Shown here piece after piece: positions 1-8,435 of a stretch of DNA of 64,000 nt. The DNA comes from UBA1206 sp050953105 (GTDB taxonomy: Bacteria > Bacillota > Clostridia > Oscillospirales > CAG-382): contig JBMNMA010000007.1 of the NCBI GenBank assembly GCA_050953105.1, forward strand, positions 62,001-126,000, given 5' to 3'. A model generated the notes under the pieces. The model saw only the letters and a program-made list of their open reading frames with translations, searched no databases and was not told the DNA's origin. The position numbers and the translations under genes were made by a program. Every line of letters begins with the position of its first letter. Positions within the stretch are counted from its first letter, which is position 1.

Positions 1-2
1 CC

Positions 3-1330
3 GCTAATAAGAAAAAAACAGAGGAAAAATTAAATTTTTCCTCCTTTGACACCCTTTTTGCTGCCGTATCTTTTGCTCTGGCCATCGCCGGAGTGGTGCT
101 TATAATACTAAACCAAACTAAAGGTTTTATTTATACCTTCTCCCCGGACATCGCTTTTATTAAGGGACCGCTATATTATCTGACAATCCTCATCCCGGCG
201 TTGAACTTTATTATCAATACCCTTTATCTTTTATCCAACCGCAAATGTTTATCGGTAAATGAAAAACTGTTTTTCCATATATTCACCATACTTCCGGTTG
301 CGGCGGCGGTTTTCAGGTATTTTTCCTTTAATATCGGTGTTATAAGCCTTGTGTATACCCTTGTTTTCACCATGGTTTTTGAAAACACCTTCTCAATGAA
401 AATAGCCCTTTGGGCAAATAATCCCAAAGGGAAGGACGTATTTTACAACCGGGGGCAAAGGAACGGCCCGGTTAACGCCATACTCCACACCTATGACCTT
501 GTATTCCACAGTGTTATCGAATGCAACCTTGACGACAATACGGCAACACGGCTTGTCCTTTCGGGTACCGATATAAAGAGGGTAGAGCTGAAATCCAAAT
601 GGGATGAATGCATTGAGGACATTATCAAAAACGAAATCCATCCCGAAGATAGGGAGATATATTACAAAACCTTACATCCTTCAAACCTGAATAAAAAGAA
701 AAGCGGTGACTATGTAAAATACACCTACCGTTCTAAAAGGTCGGGGGAATACAGCTGGTGGACAACCGCCGCCTATATTGTTCAAAACGATGAAGGGGGC
801 AATTCGGCAATTTATTTAACCCGGGAAGCCGACCGGGACACCGACGACAAGCTAAAGGCCAGGAATCTTTCCGACTACGACGGACTTACCGATTTATACA
901 ACCGCAAAAAGCTGAAAGCAGATGATAGCCGGGGAATATGCAAACCTTAAAGTCCTGCGGAGTAATATTCTTTGACTTGAACTACCTTAAAAAAACCAAC
1001 GACACCTACGGCCACGACGCCGGGGACGCCATCATCTGCCGTGCCGCCGACTCAATCAGGTCCATAACAAACAAAAGAATTCATGCCTACCGTATCGGTG
1101 GGGATGAATTCATTGTGGTGGTATGCAATTGTGCCGAAGGGGAGCTTTCGATGCTTATCTGCCTGTGGAAGGCCAGGCTCGACCAGTTAAACGCCTCCGG
1201 CGGTATAGAATGCTCGGTGTCGGTAGGTTGCGCCTGGGCCGAAGGGGATATATCGGTGGAAAAGCTTATAAAGCAGGCCGACGCCGAAATGTATAAGCAT
1301 AAAACCACCATCAAAGCCGCTAGGGATTAA
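3..1330 (+). pseudogene. Membrane-anchored GGDEF (diguanylate cyclase-like) protein, 5'-partial, frame broken
   Basis: The frame is open from the first bases of the window, so the N-terminus lies outside it. The protein begins with several hydrophobic membrane segments over about 130 residues, then a soluble linker, then a GGDEF domain starting DGLTDLYNRKKL. The frame stops at 950, but the rest of the domain continues in another frame (FFDLNYLKKTNDTYGHDAG, then RIGGDEF) to 1330. The stretch 922-951 read in the third frame gives MIAGEYANLK, a plausible linker, so two +1 shifts about 30 bases apart would restore one protein of roughly 440 residues. The signature GGDEF is intact, so diguanylate cyclase activity would be expected if the frame were whole. 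Either a real lesion or an assembly error; the sequence cannot say which. Confidence 0.8.
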
Positions 1331-1333
1331 TGT

Positions 1334-1966
1334 CTATTTATCACCCTTGTAAAACACATAGGCCTTGCCTTTGGGGATTTCAAGGTTTAGTATATCCCCG
1401 GCTTTGCCCGAAATTATAAGAGCCATGGCGCCAATATTCTTTCCCTTTACCTCAAACCCCATGGATTTGAAGTAGTCTTCTTCGATATTAAGGTATTCCT
1501 CTTTCAAATCCGAAAGGGTTTTGTCGTCCAATGACGAAATTCCTTTGGCGTTTGCGAATTTATAGTCTTCAAAATCCGGGGAGAACACAAAAACCGTTAT
1601 TGTAACAACCTCGTTTTTGTTTTCCGAACTTTTGCTTTCAAGCTCGGCTTTGAGGGTGTCCTCAATAATAATCTCCCCGTCGTCGGGGGTATTGGTTATC
1701 AACACCATATCGCTTGCGTCAAAGGATGACAAACCGGTTGACATCATATCCCCTGGCGAAGTGTCGGGCGAACCTAAATTGGGCTTTAAAATAACTGCAA
1801 ATATAAAAATCACTATCAATGCGGGAATTGCCGCCGCCATTGCTTTGGAATTTAGCCAAAGCGGGGCTTTTTTTGATTTGCCCTGGGACAGTGCTTTTTT
1901 CCGCAGTTCCTCTTTATCGACTTCGGAATTGGCCGCCGAAAGCTGTATTAAATCCTTAAATTTCAT
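1334..1966 (-). CDS. Single-pass membrane protein, putative anti-sigma partner
   Basis: 210 residues: about 45 cytoplasmic residues rich in Lys and Glu, one membrane helix at about 43-64, then an extracellular domain of about 145 residues that I do not recognise. Its ATG overlaps the stop of the sigma factor gene by four bases (ATGA), so the two are translationally coupled. That position and topology fit an anti-sigma factor or signal receptor. No zinc-binding anti-sigma motif (HxxxCxxC) is visible. The function is inferred from context only. Confidence 0.75.
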   Translation of the reverse strand: MKFKDLIQLSAANSEVDKEELRKKALSQGKSKKAPLWLNSKAMAAAIPALIVIFIFAVILKPNLGSPDTSPGDMMSTGLSSFDASDMVLITNTPDDGEIIIEDTLKAELESKSSENKNEVVTITVFVFSPDFEDYKFANAKGISSLDDKTLSDLKEEYLNIEEDYFKSMGFEVKGKNIGAMALIISGKAGDILNLEIPKGKAYVFYKGDK

Positions 1967-2520
1967 TTTCTCGCCCCTTTTCCGTCAGCAAATTTTTCCT
2001 TAAGGCGTTCCATTGACCGGTATAGCTTGTTTCTGACCGTATGTATTGGGAGGTTCAGTTCTTCCGAAATTTCCTCAAGGCTTAGGCCCCTTTTGAATTT
2101 CAGGTTGAAAATCTCCCGTGTGTCATTTTCAAAGGCTGATATATATTGCCAGATTTCTTCAAGAAGCACGCCGTCAATAAGTTCGTCTTCAAACTCAAAG
2201 GCGCCTATCTCGTCAATAATATCTGCCTCGTCTTCCTTGTCCTTATACAGCGGCAGCAGCATTTTCAGCTTTTCGCCCAATGAATAATGTCGAAAAAGTT
2301 TCCGCTTGGCTATGCTCATTACAAAGGCATTGTAGTCGTTAACATAGCCCGCTTTTTTCACCAGCACCCTGTACAGCTCAAGAAAGGTTTCCTGAACCAC
2401 ATCGGCGGCGTCATCGGCGCATTTGGTGCGTGCCGAAACATACTTCATAACCGCAAGGTAGCTTTGGTCGTATATTTTATTGAACAGCTCGTCGATTTCT
2501 AAGCGTGTGGGGGAGGACAT
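1963..2520 (-). CDS. ECF-type RNA polymerase sigma factor
   Basis: 185 residues from the chosen start. Region 2 carries the DAADVVQETFLELY helix. Region 4 ends with LSLEEISEELNLPIHTVRNKLYRSM-type helix-turn-helix sequence, the usual ECF sigma-70 pattern. The longer frame begins at 2628, overlapping the upstream stop, but its first 36 residues look unlike a sigma N-terminus. ATG 2520 has AAAGGA about ten bases upstream and gives the normal length; a TATAAT lies about 50 bases further upstream. The gene is coupled to the membrane protein downstream. It follows the DHHW/MBOAT genes on the same strand, so it may be co-transcribed with them or have its own promoter. Confidence 0.88.
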   Translation of the reverse strand: MSSPTRLEIDELFNKIYDQSYLAVMKYVSARTKCADDAADVVQETFLELYRVLVKKAGYVNDYNAFVMSIAKRKLFRHYSLGEKLKMLLPLYKDKEDEADIIDEIGAFEFEDELIDGVLLEEIWQYISAFENDTREIFNLKFKRGLSLEEISEELNLPIHTVRNKLYRSMERLKEKFADGKGARK

Positions 2521-2627
2521 AGATATAACATCCTTTTGCAGGGGAATTTGTGAAAGGTTGCCCCGCGTAGGGTATATTATATCATATGTTGTGCTAAAAT
2601 GCGATAGTTTTTTTATATTATCGGCCA

Positions 2628-3725
2628 TTACTTTAACATCTGACTGTTGTTTAATACCGCAAGGTTATACATAAACAACACGTCCTGATTTGTAAATGTA
2701 ACGTATTTCCCGACGGTGGTTGTGGAAACATACCTTAAATCGATAAGGGTTATTTTTTTATAGCTTCCTATAAGCAGCGGAGCAAGGCTGGAACCGGATG
2801 AATCCCGGAAAATTATAAGTTCCTTGTCGGTAGAGGCATTTTCGTTGGTTATCTCTATAAGGGGAAGAGCGCCGTTTAAAAATACATCGTAGGAGTCAAC
2901 ACCACCGAACTTGTCGGTGTTGTAAACGGAGAAGGTTTCACCGGTGGCAAGATTGCGCGCCACTGCTTTTTCAATGGTGTCGTTGGTGAGATAGATAAGC
3001 TCATCCGGCGACAGGGGAAGTGCAGACTGGCCGTAGTAGGCTCCGTAAAAGGGATACAGACGCTTTTTGGTGAAAGACTTAAAGTCGGGTTTTTCAAAGC
3101 CTATTTTGTCTGAAAGCCGGGTCACCACTTTTTCAAGTCTGTCCTGGGACCAGTGGGGGTCGGTATTGTAAAAGTCTTTTGTGCCAAGGCAGTCGAGGAG
3201 ATTTATATACTCCATGTTTTTAACATTTTCACCAAGCAGACTGACAACCCGGTTAAAATCAATAATGGGGTAGTCGTATTTACCGGCGATAAAGGTGTTT
3301 TTATCGGGTAGGACGGTGTAATAAACCTTCATACCTTTAAGGTAGGTATCATACACCTCGTTTAGCTTTTTGCCTGCGTCGGTTATGGATTTTTCATACA
3401 GGGGATAAAGCAGCTTGTAGGCGTTGCCGTCAATAATAAATATGTCGTTGTTGTCCTTCTGGTTAAAAAGGTAGAAGTGGGAAATGGCTTTAACGGTGCG
3501 GAAACTCTCCCGCAGGGGGGACTGGTCGGGGGCGTATTTTTCAAATTTTTGAAAAAACTCCCCCGTTTTAATCGATTCCCATGTCAGTTCGGGAAACTGG
3601 GTAAGTTTGCGCCTTTCGGAATAGGAAATGTCCCCGTCGGGTGTTATTATAGCAACTATCATATATCCAAAGATAAGGGCCAAAAAGCAGACAGATATAA
3701 CAATGTTTTTTACTCTTGATTTCAT
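2628..3725 (-). CDS. DHHW family (AlgX/AlgJ-like) SGNH-type secreted protein
   Basis: 365 residues with an N-terminal membrane segment (about 8-28) that anchors an extracytoplasmic domain. The diagnostic motif appears as DPHW at residues 189-192, a variant of DHHW, in the context FYNTDPHWSQ. A VLPDKNTF block (about 138-145) and a downstream DSSGSS serine block (about 310) match the SGNH-like fold of O-acetyltransferase accessory proteins. It lies 13 bases after the MBOAT gene. In known systems the MBOAT protein moves acetyl groups across the membrane and the DHHW partner transfers them to a surface polymer. The substrate here is unknown. Confidence 0.85.
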   Translation of the reverse strand: MKSRVKNIVISVCFLALIFGYMIVAIITPDGDISYSERRKLTQFPELTWESIKTGEFFQKFEKYAPDQSPLRESFRTVKAISHFYLFNQKDNNDIFIIDGNAYKLLYPLYEKSITDAGKKLNEVYDTYLKGMKVYYTVLPDKNTFIAGKYDYPIIDFNRVVSLLGENVKNMEYINLLDCLGTKDFYNTDPHWSQDRLEKVVTRLSDKIGFEKPDFKSFTKKRLYPFYGAYYGQSALPLSPDELIYLTNDTIEKAVARNLATGETFSVYNTDKFGGVDSYDVFLNGALPLIEITNENASTDKELIIFRDSSGSSLAPLLIGSYKKITLIDLRYVSTTTVGKYVTFTNQDVLFMYNLAVLNNSQMLK

Positions 3726-3738
3726 GTATGCTTCCTTT

Positions 3739-5142
3739 CTAGAATCTGAAATAAAGGAAGGGGTTAAAGGAACCGTCCACCAGGTAGGCTACCGAAAGAA
3801 TAAGCAGCACAAAGCAGCTTACAGGCTCGGCGATATCGGTAAATCTTATACCGTATGCTTTTGTTTTCAGCTTTTCTATAACCGTTTTCATTAAAGGGGT
3901 GGAGGCGATAACGGCTATTATAATAAGCACGACATTGCTTGTAAGATAATAGATTGTGTCGGAATTTACAAATTTCAATCCGCCGAAGCCGAACATGGCC
4001 GCCACGTCACCAAGGGAACCTGATATGCCGTTGCCGTTGAAAATAACCATTGATGTAATGATTACGATTAAAAAGTAAATTCTTGACACCACCGACGGCA
4101 GCTTTTCAAAGACTTTAAGCAAGAAGGTGCGTTCGATTAAGATAAACACGAACACAAACAGTCCCCAGAAAACAAAGGGCCAGTCGGCACCGTGCCATAA
4201 GCCTGTCAGCAGCCATACCACCAATGTGTTTCTAAGCCATTTTTTATATCCCACACGGTTTCCGCCGAGGGGTATATACAGATAGTCCCTAAACCATGTT
4301 CCCAGGGACATATGCCACCGACGCCAGAATTCGCTGACACTTTTGCTGATAAAGGGGTAATTGAAGTTTTCAAGGAAGTTAAAGCCGAAAATCTTGCCAA
4401 GGCCTATTGCCATGTCGGAGTAGCCCGAAAAGTCAAAGTAAATCTGCAATGTAAAGGCAATGGCGTAAAGCCAGTAGAAAACCACGGTCTTTTCGGGGAT
4501 TTTTCGAAATTCCTCAACCAACAGTCCCAGCTGGTTTGCCAGAACAACCTTTTTAGACAAACCCACAATAAAGCGTGATACGCCTTGGCCGAACATGTCA
4601 AAGGAATGTGTCCGGTTTTCAAGCTCCTGTTCCACGGTCTGATATCTTACAATGGGACCGGCGATAAGCTGGGGAAAGAGGGAAACATAGGTGAACAACG
4701 TTAAAAAGTTTTTCTGAGCCGGCACTTCGCCCCGGTAAACGTCTATGGTGTAGCTCATGGTCTGGAAGGTGTAGAAGGATATACCGATAGGCAGAGCCAC
4801 CTTAAGCAGGGGAATTGAAATGCCGATAAAGGAATTTATATTGGAAACGAAAAAGTCGTAGTATTTAAAAAAGCCGAGCATTCCAAGGTTGCCGACTATG
4901 GATATAATCAAAAAGATTTTTGCCTTTTTCGTTCCTCTGAAACGTTCGATACATAACGAACAGGTGTAGTCAAGGATTGTTGAAATGAGAAGGATTATTA
5001 CATATAGCTGTTCGCCGAAATAGTAAAACAACAAACTGAAAGCAAGTAATACTGCGTTTTTAAGCTTGTTTGGGGATAAGAAATAAATAAGTATACATAT
5101 CGGCAGAAAATAAAAAAGAAAAGAAATACTTGCAAAAACCAT
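3739..5142 (-). CDS. MBOAT family membrane O-acyltransferase (AlgI-like)
   Basis: 467 residues with about ten or more hydrophobic helices. The family histidines are present: His277 in EFWRRWHMSLGTWFRDYLYIP and His317 in LTGLWHGADW. The motif YFDFSGYSDMAIGLG (about 235-249) is also typical of the AlgI/DltB/PatA branch. It is expected to transfer acetyl groups from the cytoplasm to an exopolysaccharide or wall polymer together with the DHHW protein encoded directly downstream. There are no other polysaccharide genes nearby, so the acceptor cannot be named. The assignment to family is firm, the substrate open. Confidence 0.92.
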   Translation of the reverse strand: MVFASISFLFYFLPICILIYFLSPNKLKNAVLLAFSLLFYYFGEQLYVIILLISTILDYTCSLCIERFRGTKKAKIFLIISIVGNLGMLGFFKYYDFFVSNINSFIGISIPLLKVALPIGISFYTFQTMSYTIDVYRGEVPAQKNFLTLFTYVSLFPQLIAGPIVRYQTVEQELENRTHSFDMFGQGVSRFIVGLSKKVVLANQLGLLVEEFRKIPEKTVVFYWLYAIAFTLQIYFDFSGYSDMAIGLGKIFGFNFLENFNYPFISKSVSEFWRRWHMSLGTWFRDYLYIPLGGNRVGYKKWLRNTLVVWLLTGLWHGADWPFVFWGLFVFVFILIERTFLLKVFEKLPSVVSRIYFLIVIITSMVIFNGNGISGSLGDVAAMFGFGGLKFVNSDTIYYLTSNVVLIIIAVIASTPLMKTVIEKLKTKAYGIRFTDIAEPVSCFVLLILSVAYLVDGSFNPFLYFRF

Positions 5143-5182
5143 ACTGTTTCTCTTTTCCGTATAAATTTAATTTTCAAGGATC

Positions 5183-5241
5183 GTGCGGCGGGGGCTTACC
5201 GCCGCACGTCCCGCATCCGCCGGACAAACCGCCACGGATGC
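5183..5241. repeat. Two tandem inverted repeats of unknown role
   Basis: GTGCGGCGG at 5183-5191 pairs perfectly with CCGCCGCAC at 5199-5207 (loop of 7). GCATCCG at 5213-5219 pairs with CGGATGC at 5235-5241. Neither is followed by a T-run on either strand, so they are poor terminators. They lie between the DUF4358 lipoprotein gene and the MBOAT gene, both on the minus strand, and could be RNA leader structures of the MBOAT operon. Confidence 0.55.
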
Positions 5242-5276
5242 TTATAGCGAGGAGGGCATCAAGCAACTGTTAGAAA

Positions 5277-5933
5277 TTAACCGTTATCGGCTAAATCAAG
5301 GAATATGTCGTGGAGAAGGTCGGAGTGTTCATACATAATAAGGATGATAACGTCATCCACGCTGTCAACAACAACCTTGTCCTCGTCAACACCCATGCAA
5401 ACCCATTTCCAGGGGTTTACGTTTTCAGAAATGGTCTTTTTTAAGTTTTCCACATCGTTTGCGCTTTTTGCTCTTACAAGGCAGAGGGAGTAGGCGCCGC
5501 CCATGTCAAATTCAGAGGCAATGGCTTCCTTAAAGTCAAGGGTCTGGACACCGAAATAGTAGAAGCAGTCATCGGGTTCGATTTCGGTAGTGGTAAGGTT
5601 TTCGGGATCGATGTACTTCAGATCTTCAACACCCTTGGCACCTTCATATATTGCCGCAAGAATGTCTTCAAGGTCCCCGTCAAACAGGGAATTTGCGGGA
5701 GCGGATTCTTCGCCGCTTGCAGGATCTGAAGTATCGCTTTCCTCACCACTTGCGGGGTTGGAAGTGTTGCTTTCTTCACCGCTGGCAGGATTAGAGCTTT
5801 CGGCTCCGGAAGAGGTGGAAGGTTTCGACGACGTGGTCTGGGACGAAGTGTCTTTGTCCCCGTCGTTGCAGGCAACCAGTCCCACAATTAAGGTAAGAGC
5901 CATTAACAGAACGATAAACTTGGTAAACTTCAT
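5277..5933 (-). CDS. DUF4358 lipoprotein
   Basis: 218 residues with a lipoprotein signal: KFTK, a hydrophobic core, and lipobox LVAC with Cys22. A Ser/Thr/Glu-rich linker follows (about 25-80), containing three copies of an 11-residue repeat, and then a globular C-terminal domain of about 140 residues (SLFDG to the end) that resembles the DUF4358 family of Clostridia. The family has no established function. The protein should sit on the outer face of the membrane on a flexible stalk. It is a single gene with its own upstream region, in the same direction as the MBOAT operon. Confidence 0.82.
   Translation of the reverse strand: MKFTKFIVLLMALTLIVGLVACNDGDKDTSSQTTSSKPSTSSGAESSNPASGEESNTSNPASGEESDTSDPASGEESAPANSLFDGDLEDILAAIYEGAKGVEDLKYIDPENLTTTEIEPDDCFYYFGVQTLDFKEAIASEFDMGGAYSLCLVRAKSANDVENLKKTISENVNPWKWVCMGVDEDKVVVDSVDDVIILIMYEHSDLLHDIFLDLADNG
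5703..5798 (-). repeat. Three tandem 33-bp repeats encoding an SNPASGEES linker
   Basis: Residues 46-77 of the DUF4358 lipoprotein consist of three near-copies of an 11-residue unit (SNPASGEES, TSNPASGEES, TSDPASGEES). Copy number could vary between strains by slippage. Confidence 0.8.
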
Positions 5934-6083
5934 ACGATTCTCCTTTTATGTTTGTTTTCTCGCCTGATTTAGCGTTCATAAGTGTATGTGTTTTCGTTTT
6001 CCAAAAAAATCTCAACCGGAGCAAAATTTTTTATATTATTTTTTACTCGATGCAGAGGCAGTGATATGGGATAAATAAGAAAA

Positions 6084-6131
6084 GTCTTCCCCTTGAGGGG
6101 AAGGGGAACCGCAATAGCGGTGGATGAGGGG
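6084..6131. repeat. Putative REP-like intergenic palindromic element
   Basis: CTTCCCC (6086-6092) pairs with GGGGAAG (6097-6103). A second stem ACCGC (6108-6112) with GCGGT (6117-6121) follows, then GATGAGGGG. This two-stem layout ending in GATGAGG resembles dispersed intergenic repeats common in gut Clostridia genomes. I find only one copy in this window. Confidence 0.5.
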
Positions 6132-6251
6132 GGCATTATCCGAAAAAGAACTAATTACCTTTTATATAAAACATCACGGGTGTAAAAATCCTTACAGCCA
6201 CTCAACAATACTGATTTTAATCACCCCCCCGCCACGCCTTAACTCCTTAAT

Positions 6252-6290
6252 CCGGTTATTTTAACCAAAACCACTAATAACCGGAGTGGT
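6252..6290. repeat. Overlapping inverted repeats upstream of the his promoter
   Basis: CCGGTTAT (6252-6259) matches ATAACCGG (6277-6284), and ACCACT (6270-6275) matches AGTGGT (6285-6290). The two palindromes share bases, so only one hairpin can form at a time. They lie about 45 bases upstream of the -35 box; an upstream operator is possible but unproven. Confidence 0.45.
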
Positions 6291-6330
6291 GCTTTTATAA
6301 TATACAACGAACTTTATTAATTTAACGCAT

Positions 6331-6365
6331 TAGCACTTTACATCAGTAAAGTAATATGCTATAAT
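6331..6365 (+). promoter_or_regulatory. his operon promoter with palindromic operator
   Basis: TTTACA (6337-6342), a 17-base spacer and TATAAT (6360-6365) form a good SigA promoter. A perfect palindrome ACTTTAC-atca-GTAAAGT (6335-6352) covers the -35 box, flanked by TAGCA (6331-6335) and TGCTA (6357-6361). The first gene downstream encodes a TrpR-type DNA-binding protein, so autoregulation of the operon at this site is a natural inference. Confidence 0.75.
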
Positions 6366-6391
6366 ACAACCGTAAAAGGAGGATGTATAAC

Positions 6392-6703
6392 ATGAGTAAA
6401 CCTCTTGACGAAAGCCATCATAGGCGTTTATATGAAATTCTTGCAAAAATAAACAATCCCGACGATATTAAAATCTTTCTTGAGGACCTTTGCACCATTA
6501 ACGAGGTCAACCAGATGGCCCTCCGCCTTCAGTGCGCCGAGCTTATGCTCCAGGGCCATACCTACAACCAGATAACCGATAAAAGCTCAATATCCTCTGC
6601 AACACTTAGCCGGGTGTCAAGGTGCATCCAGTACGGCAGCGGAGGGTATTCAAAAATACTTGCCTCATTTGTAAACCATACGGAGGATAAAAATGATTCT
6701 TGA
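6392..6703 (+). CDS. TrpR/YerC-YecD family regulator, likely histidine operon repressor
   Basis: 103 residues. The TrpR-type fold is seen in EDLCTINEVNQMALRLQCAELMLQG, followed by the helix-turn-helix TYNQITDKSSISSATLSRVSRC. An earlier in-frame ATG at 6383 overlaps the AGGAGG (6377-6382), so ATG 6392, nine bases after it, is the start. YerC-type proteins are the predicted HisR repressors of Firmicutes histidine operons. Here the gene leads the operon directly downstream of a palindromic promoter, which supports that role. Its end overlaps the start of hisZ by 11 bases. The length matches the family. Confidence 0.88.
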   Translation: MSKPLDESHHRRLYEILAKINNPDDIKIFLEDLCTINEVNQMALRLQCAELMLQGHTYNQITDKSSISSATLSRVSRCIQYGSGGYSKILASFVNHTEDKNDS

Positions 6704-7787
6704 CACATCCGCCCTGTCAAAGGAAGACGGAATATACTTTACCCTCAGGGACATCTACTCAAAGCAGGGTTATTCCCGCTACCGGCTAAAAAAGTTCGAG
6801 GAATATTCCCTTTACCTTGAAAATATGTCCTTCCTCCCCAGTCAGTCTATAATAGCCTTCAACGACGCCGACGGCAGGCTTATCGCCCTAAAGCCCGACG
6901 TTACCTTGTCTATTGCCAAAAATACCAAGGCTACAAGCCAAAACCCCGAAAAGCTGTATTACCGTGAAAGTGTCTACCGCATGGATAAACGCACCCGGGA
7001 ATACCGGGAAATAAGCCAGGCGGGCATTGAGCTTATAGGCTTTTCGGACAGCTATTCCACCCTTGAGGTTATCCTCCTTGCCGCCCAAAGCCTTCAAGCC
7101 GTGGACGGTGATTTTGTTTTGAATATATCCCACATGGGCTTTATTCGGGGAATGCTTTCCGACTTTAACACGGAAAATCGGGAGATAGCCGAAAAAATAA
7201 CGACCTGCCTTTCCGCAAAAAACTGCCACGACCTTGCCGAATACGCCGCCATGGCAGGGATTCCGGGTGAAAAAATAACCACCCTTACCCAACTTATTTC
7301 AAGCAAGGCAAGCTTTAAAGACACAATAGAAATTGCAAAAGGCTTAATATCCGGCAATAACACCCGGCAGGCAGTAGCCGAGCTTGAGGAAATATACGAC
7401 GTTATAAAAGACACCCCCTATGCCAATAAAATAATCCCCGACTTTTCCATAGTGGCGGACATGAGCTATTACAACGGAATTATAATCCGCGGATATGTCA
7501 GAGGAGTGCCAAAGGCTATCCTGTCCGGCGGCAGGTATGACAAACTGATGGCACGATTCGGCAAAAACACCGGCGCAGTGGGCTTTGCCATAAATTTAAG
7601 CGAAATAGGTGCATATTACTCGGCCAAACCTCAATACGATGCGGATACACTTCTTATATACAACCAAAGCCACCGCCCCGGGGATGTGCTTAAAAGGGTA
7701 AATGAGCTTCAAAAGGACGGCAGCAGCGTGCTTGCCCTTCAGACAATCCCCGAAGGGAAAAGGTTTAAACAGATTGTTTATATGTAA
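6693..7787 (+). CDS. hisZ: ATP phosphoribosyltransferase regulatory subunit
   Basis: 364 residues, a paralogue of histidyl-tRNA synthetase without tRNA-charging activity. The class II synthetase core is visible: RESVYRMDKRTREYREISQAG (motif 2 region, about 90-112) and SGGRYDKLMARFG (about 280). It binds short-form HisG and makes that enzyme active and histidine-sensitive. GGAGG lies just before ATG 6693. The adjacent hisG is indeed the short form, which would be inactive without HisZ, so the pair is self-consistent. Confidence 0.95.
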   Translation: MILDTSALSKEDGIYFTLRDIYSKQGYSRYRLKKFEEYSLYLENMSFLPSQSIIAFNDADGRLIALKPDVTLSIAKNTKATSQNPEKLYYRESVYRMDKRTREYREISQAGIELIGFSDSYSTLEVILLAAQSLQAVDGDFVLNISHMGFIRGMLSDFNTENREIAEKITTCLSAKNCHDLAEYAAMAGIPGEKITTLTQLISSKASFKDTIEIAKGLISGNNTRQAVAELEEIYDVIKDTPYANKIIPDFSIVADMSYYNGIIIRGYVRGVPKAILSGGRYDKLMARFGKNTGAVGFAINLSEIGAYYSAKPQYDADTLLIYNQSHRPGDVLKRVNELQKDGSSVLALQTIPEGKRFKQIVYM

Positions 7788-7805
7788 TATGAAAGGTAGA
7801 TTTTC

Positions 7806-8435
7806 ATGCTTAACATAGCAATCCCCACCGGAAGGCTGGGGGAAAAGGCCTGCTCTATATTAAACGAAGCCGGCTACGACATAGGCGATATTTTCGGCGA
7901 CAGCCGCAGACTGGTTTTTCAAAACCAAAATATAAGCTGCATACTGGTCAAGCCGGTGGATGTCCCCATTTATGTGGAATACGGCATTGCTGATATTGGT
8001 ATCGCCGGCAAGGACACTTTGCTTGAATATAACCCCGACGTATATGAGCTCCTTGACTTGGGTATCGGCAAATGCCGTATGGCGGTGGCAGGGCCGGTTA
8101 ACTTTACCGACGACACCGCCCGTCCCCTTAAGGTGGCTACTAAATTTGTCAATATAACAAACTCCCATTTTCGCCAGAAGGGGAGGGAGATTGAAATAAT
8201 TAAGCTTTCCGGCTCAATTGAAACAGCAGTGCTTTTAGGCCTTTCCGACGTTATTGTGGACATAGTGGAAACGGGAAAAACCCTTAAGGAAAACGGCCTG
8301 GATGTGCTGGAGGAAATTTTCCCCGTTTCGGCAAGGCTTATTTCAAACAAATCCTCCTTCAACTTCAAGGCATCGGAGATAACCGACGCCGTGGCCAGAC
8401 TGAAAGGGGTTATTGAAAATGATAAAAATAATTGA
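7806..8435 (+). CDS. hisG: ATP phosphoribosyltransferase catalytic subunit, short form
   Basis: 209 residues, the length of the short HisG that lacks the C-terminal regulatory domain. It catalyses the first step of histidine synthesis, ATP plus PRPP to phosphoribosyl-ATP. Visible family blocks are GRLGEKACSILNEAGYD near the N-terminus, YVEYGIADIGIAGKDTL (about 57-73) and the PRPP loop VDIVETGKTLKENGL (about 152-166). It needs HisZ, encoded just upstream. The C-terminus overlaps hisD by 17 bases, which suggests coupled translation. Confidence 0.95.
   Translation: MLNIAIPTGRLGEKACSILNEAGYDIGDIFGDSRRLVFQNQNISCILVKPVDVPIYVEYGIADIGIAGKDTLLEYNPDVYELLDLGIGKCRMAVAGPVNFTDDTARPLKVATKFVNITNSHFRQKGREIEIIKLSGSIETAVLLGLSDVIVDIVETGKTLKENGLDVLEEIFPVSARLISNKSSFNFKASEITDAVARLKGVIENDKNN

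Larger units (their letters stand above)
5934..6330. other. Intergenic region without a gene
   Basis: About 400 bases between the lipoprotein gene and the his operon. No open frame here looks coding. It holds a REP-like palindromic stretch (6084-6131), a run of C (about 6225-6231) and overlapping inverted repeats (6252-6290). No T-box specifier or antiterminator sequence is visible. Confidence 0.7.

Noticed and set aside
88..107. 14-base match between 88-101 and 6281-6294, both followed by ATAATA-like sequence
   Set aside because: One copy lies within a coding region and one in an intergenic palindrome; the match is short and flanks differ, so chance is likely.
5934..6391. Possible T-box leader of the his operon
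   Set aside because: No T-box consensus antiterminator sequence and no terminator between promoter and first gene; the -10 box is only 26 bases before the start codon.
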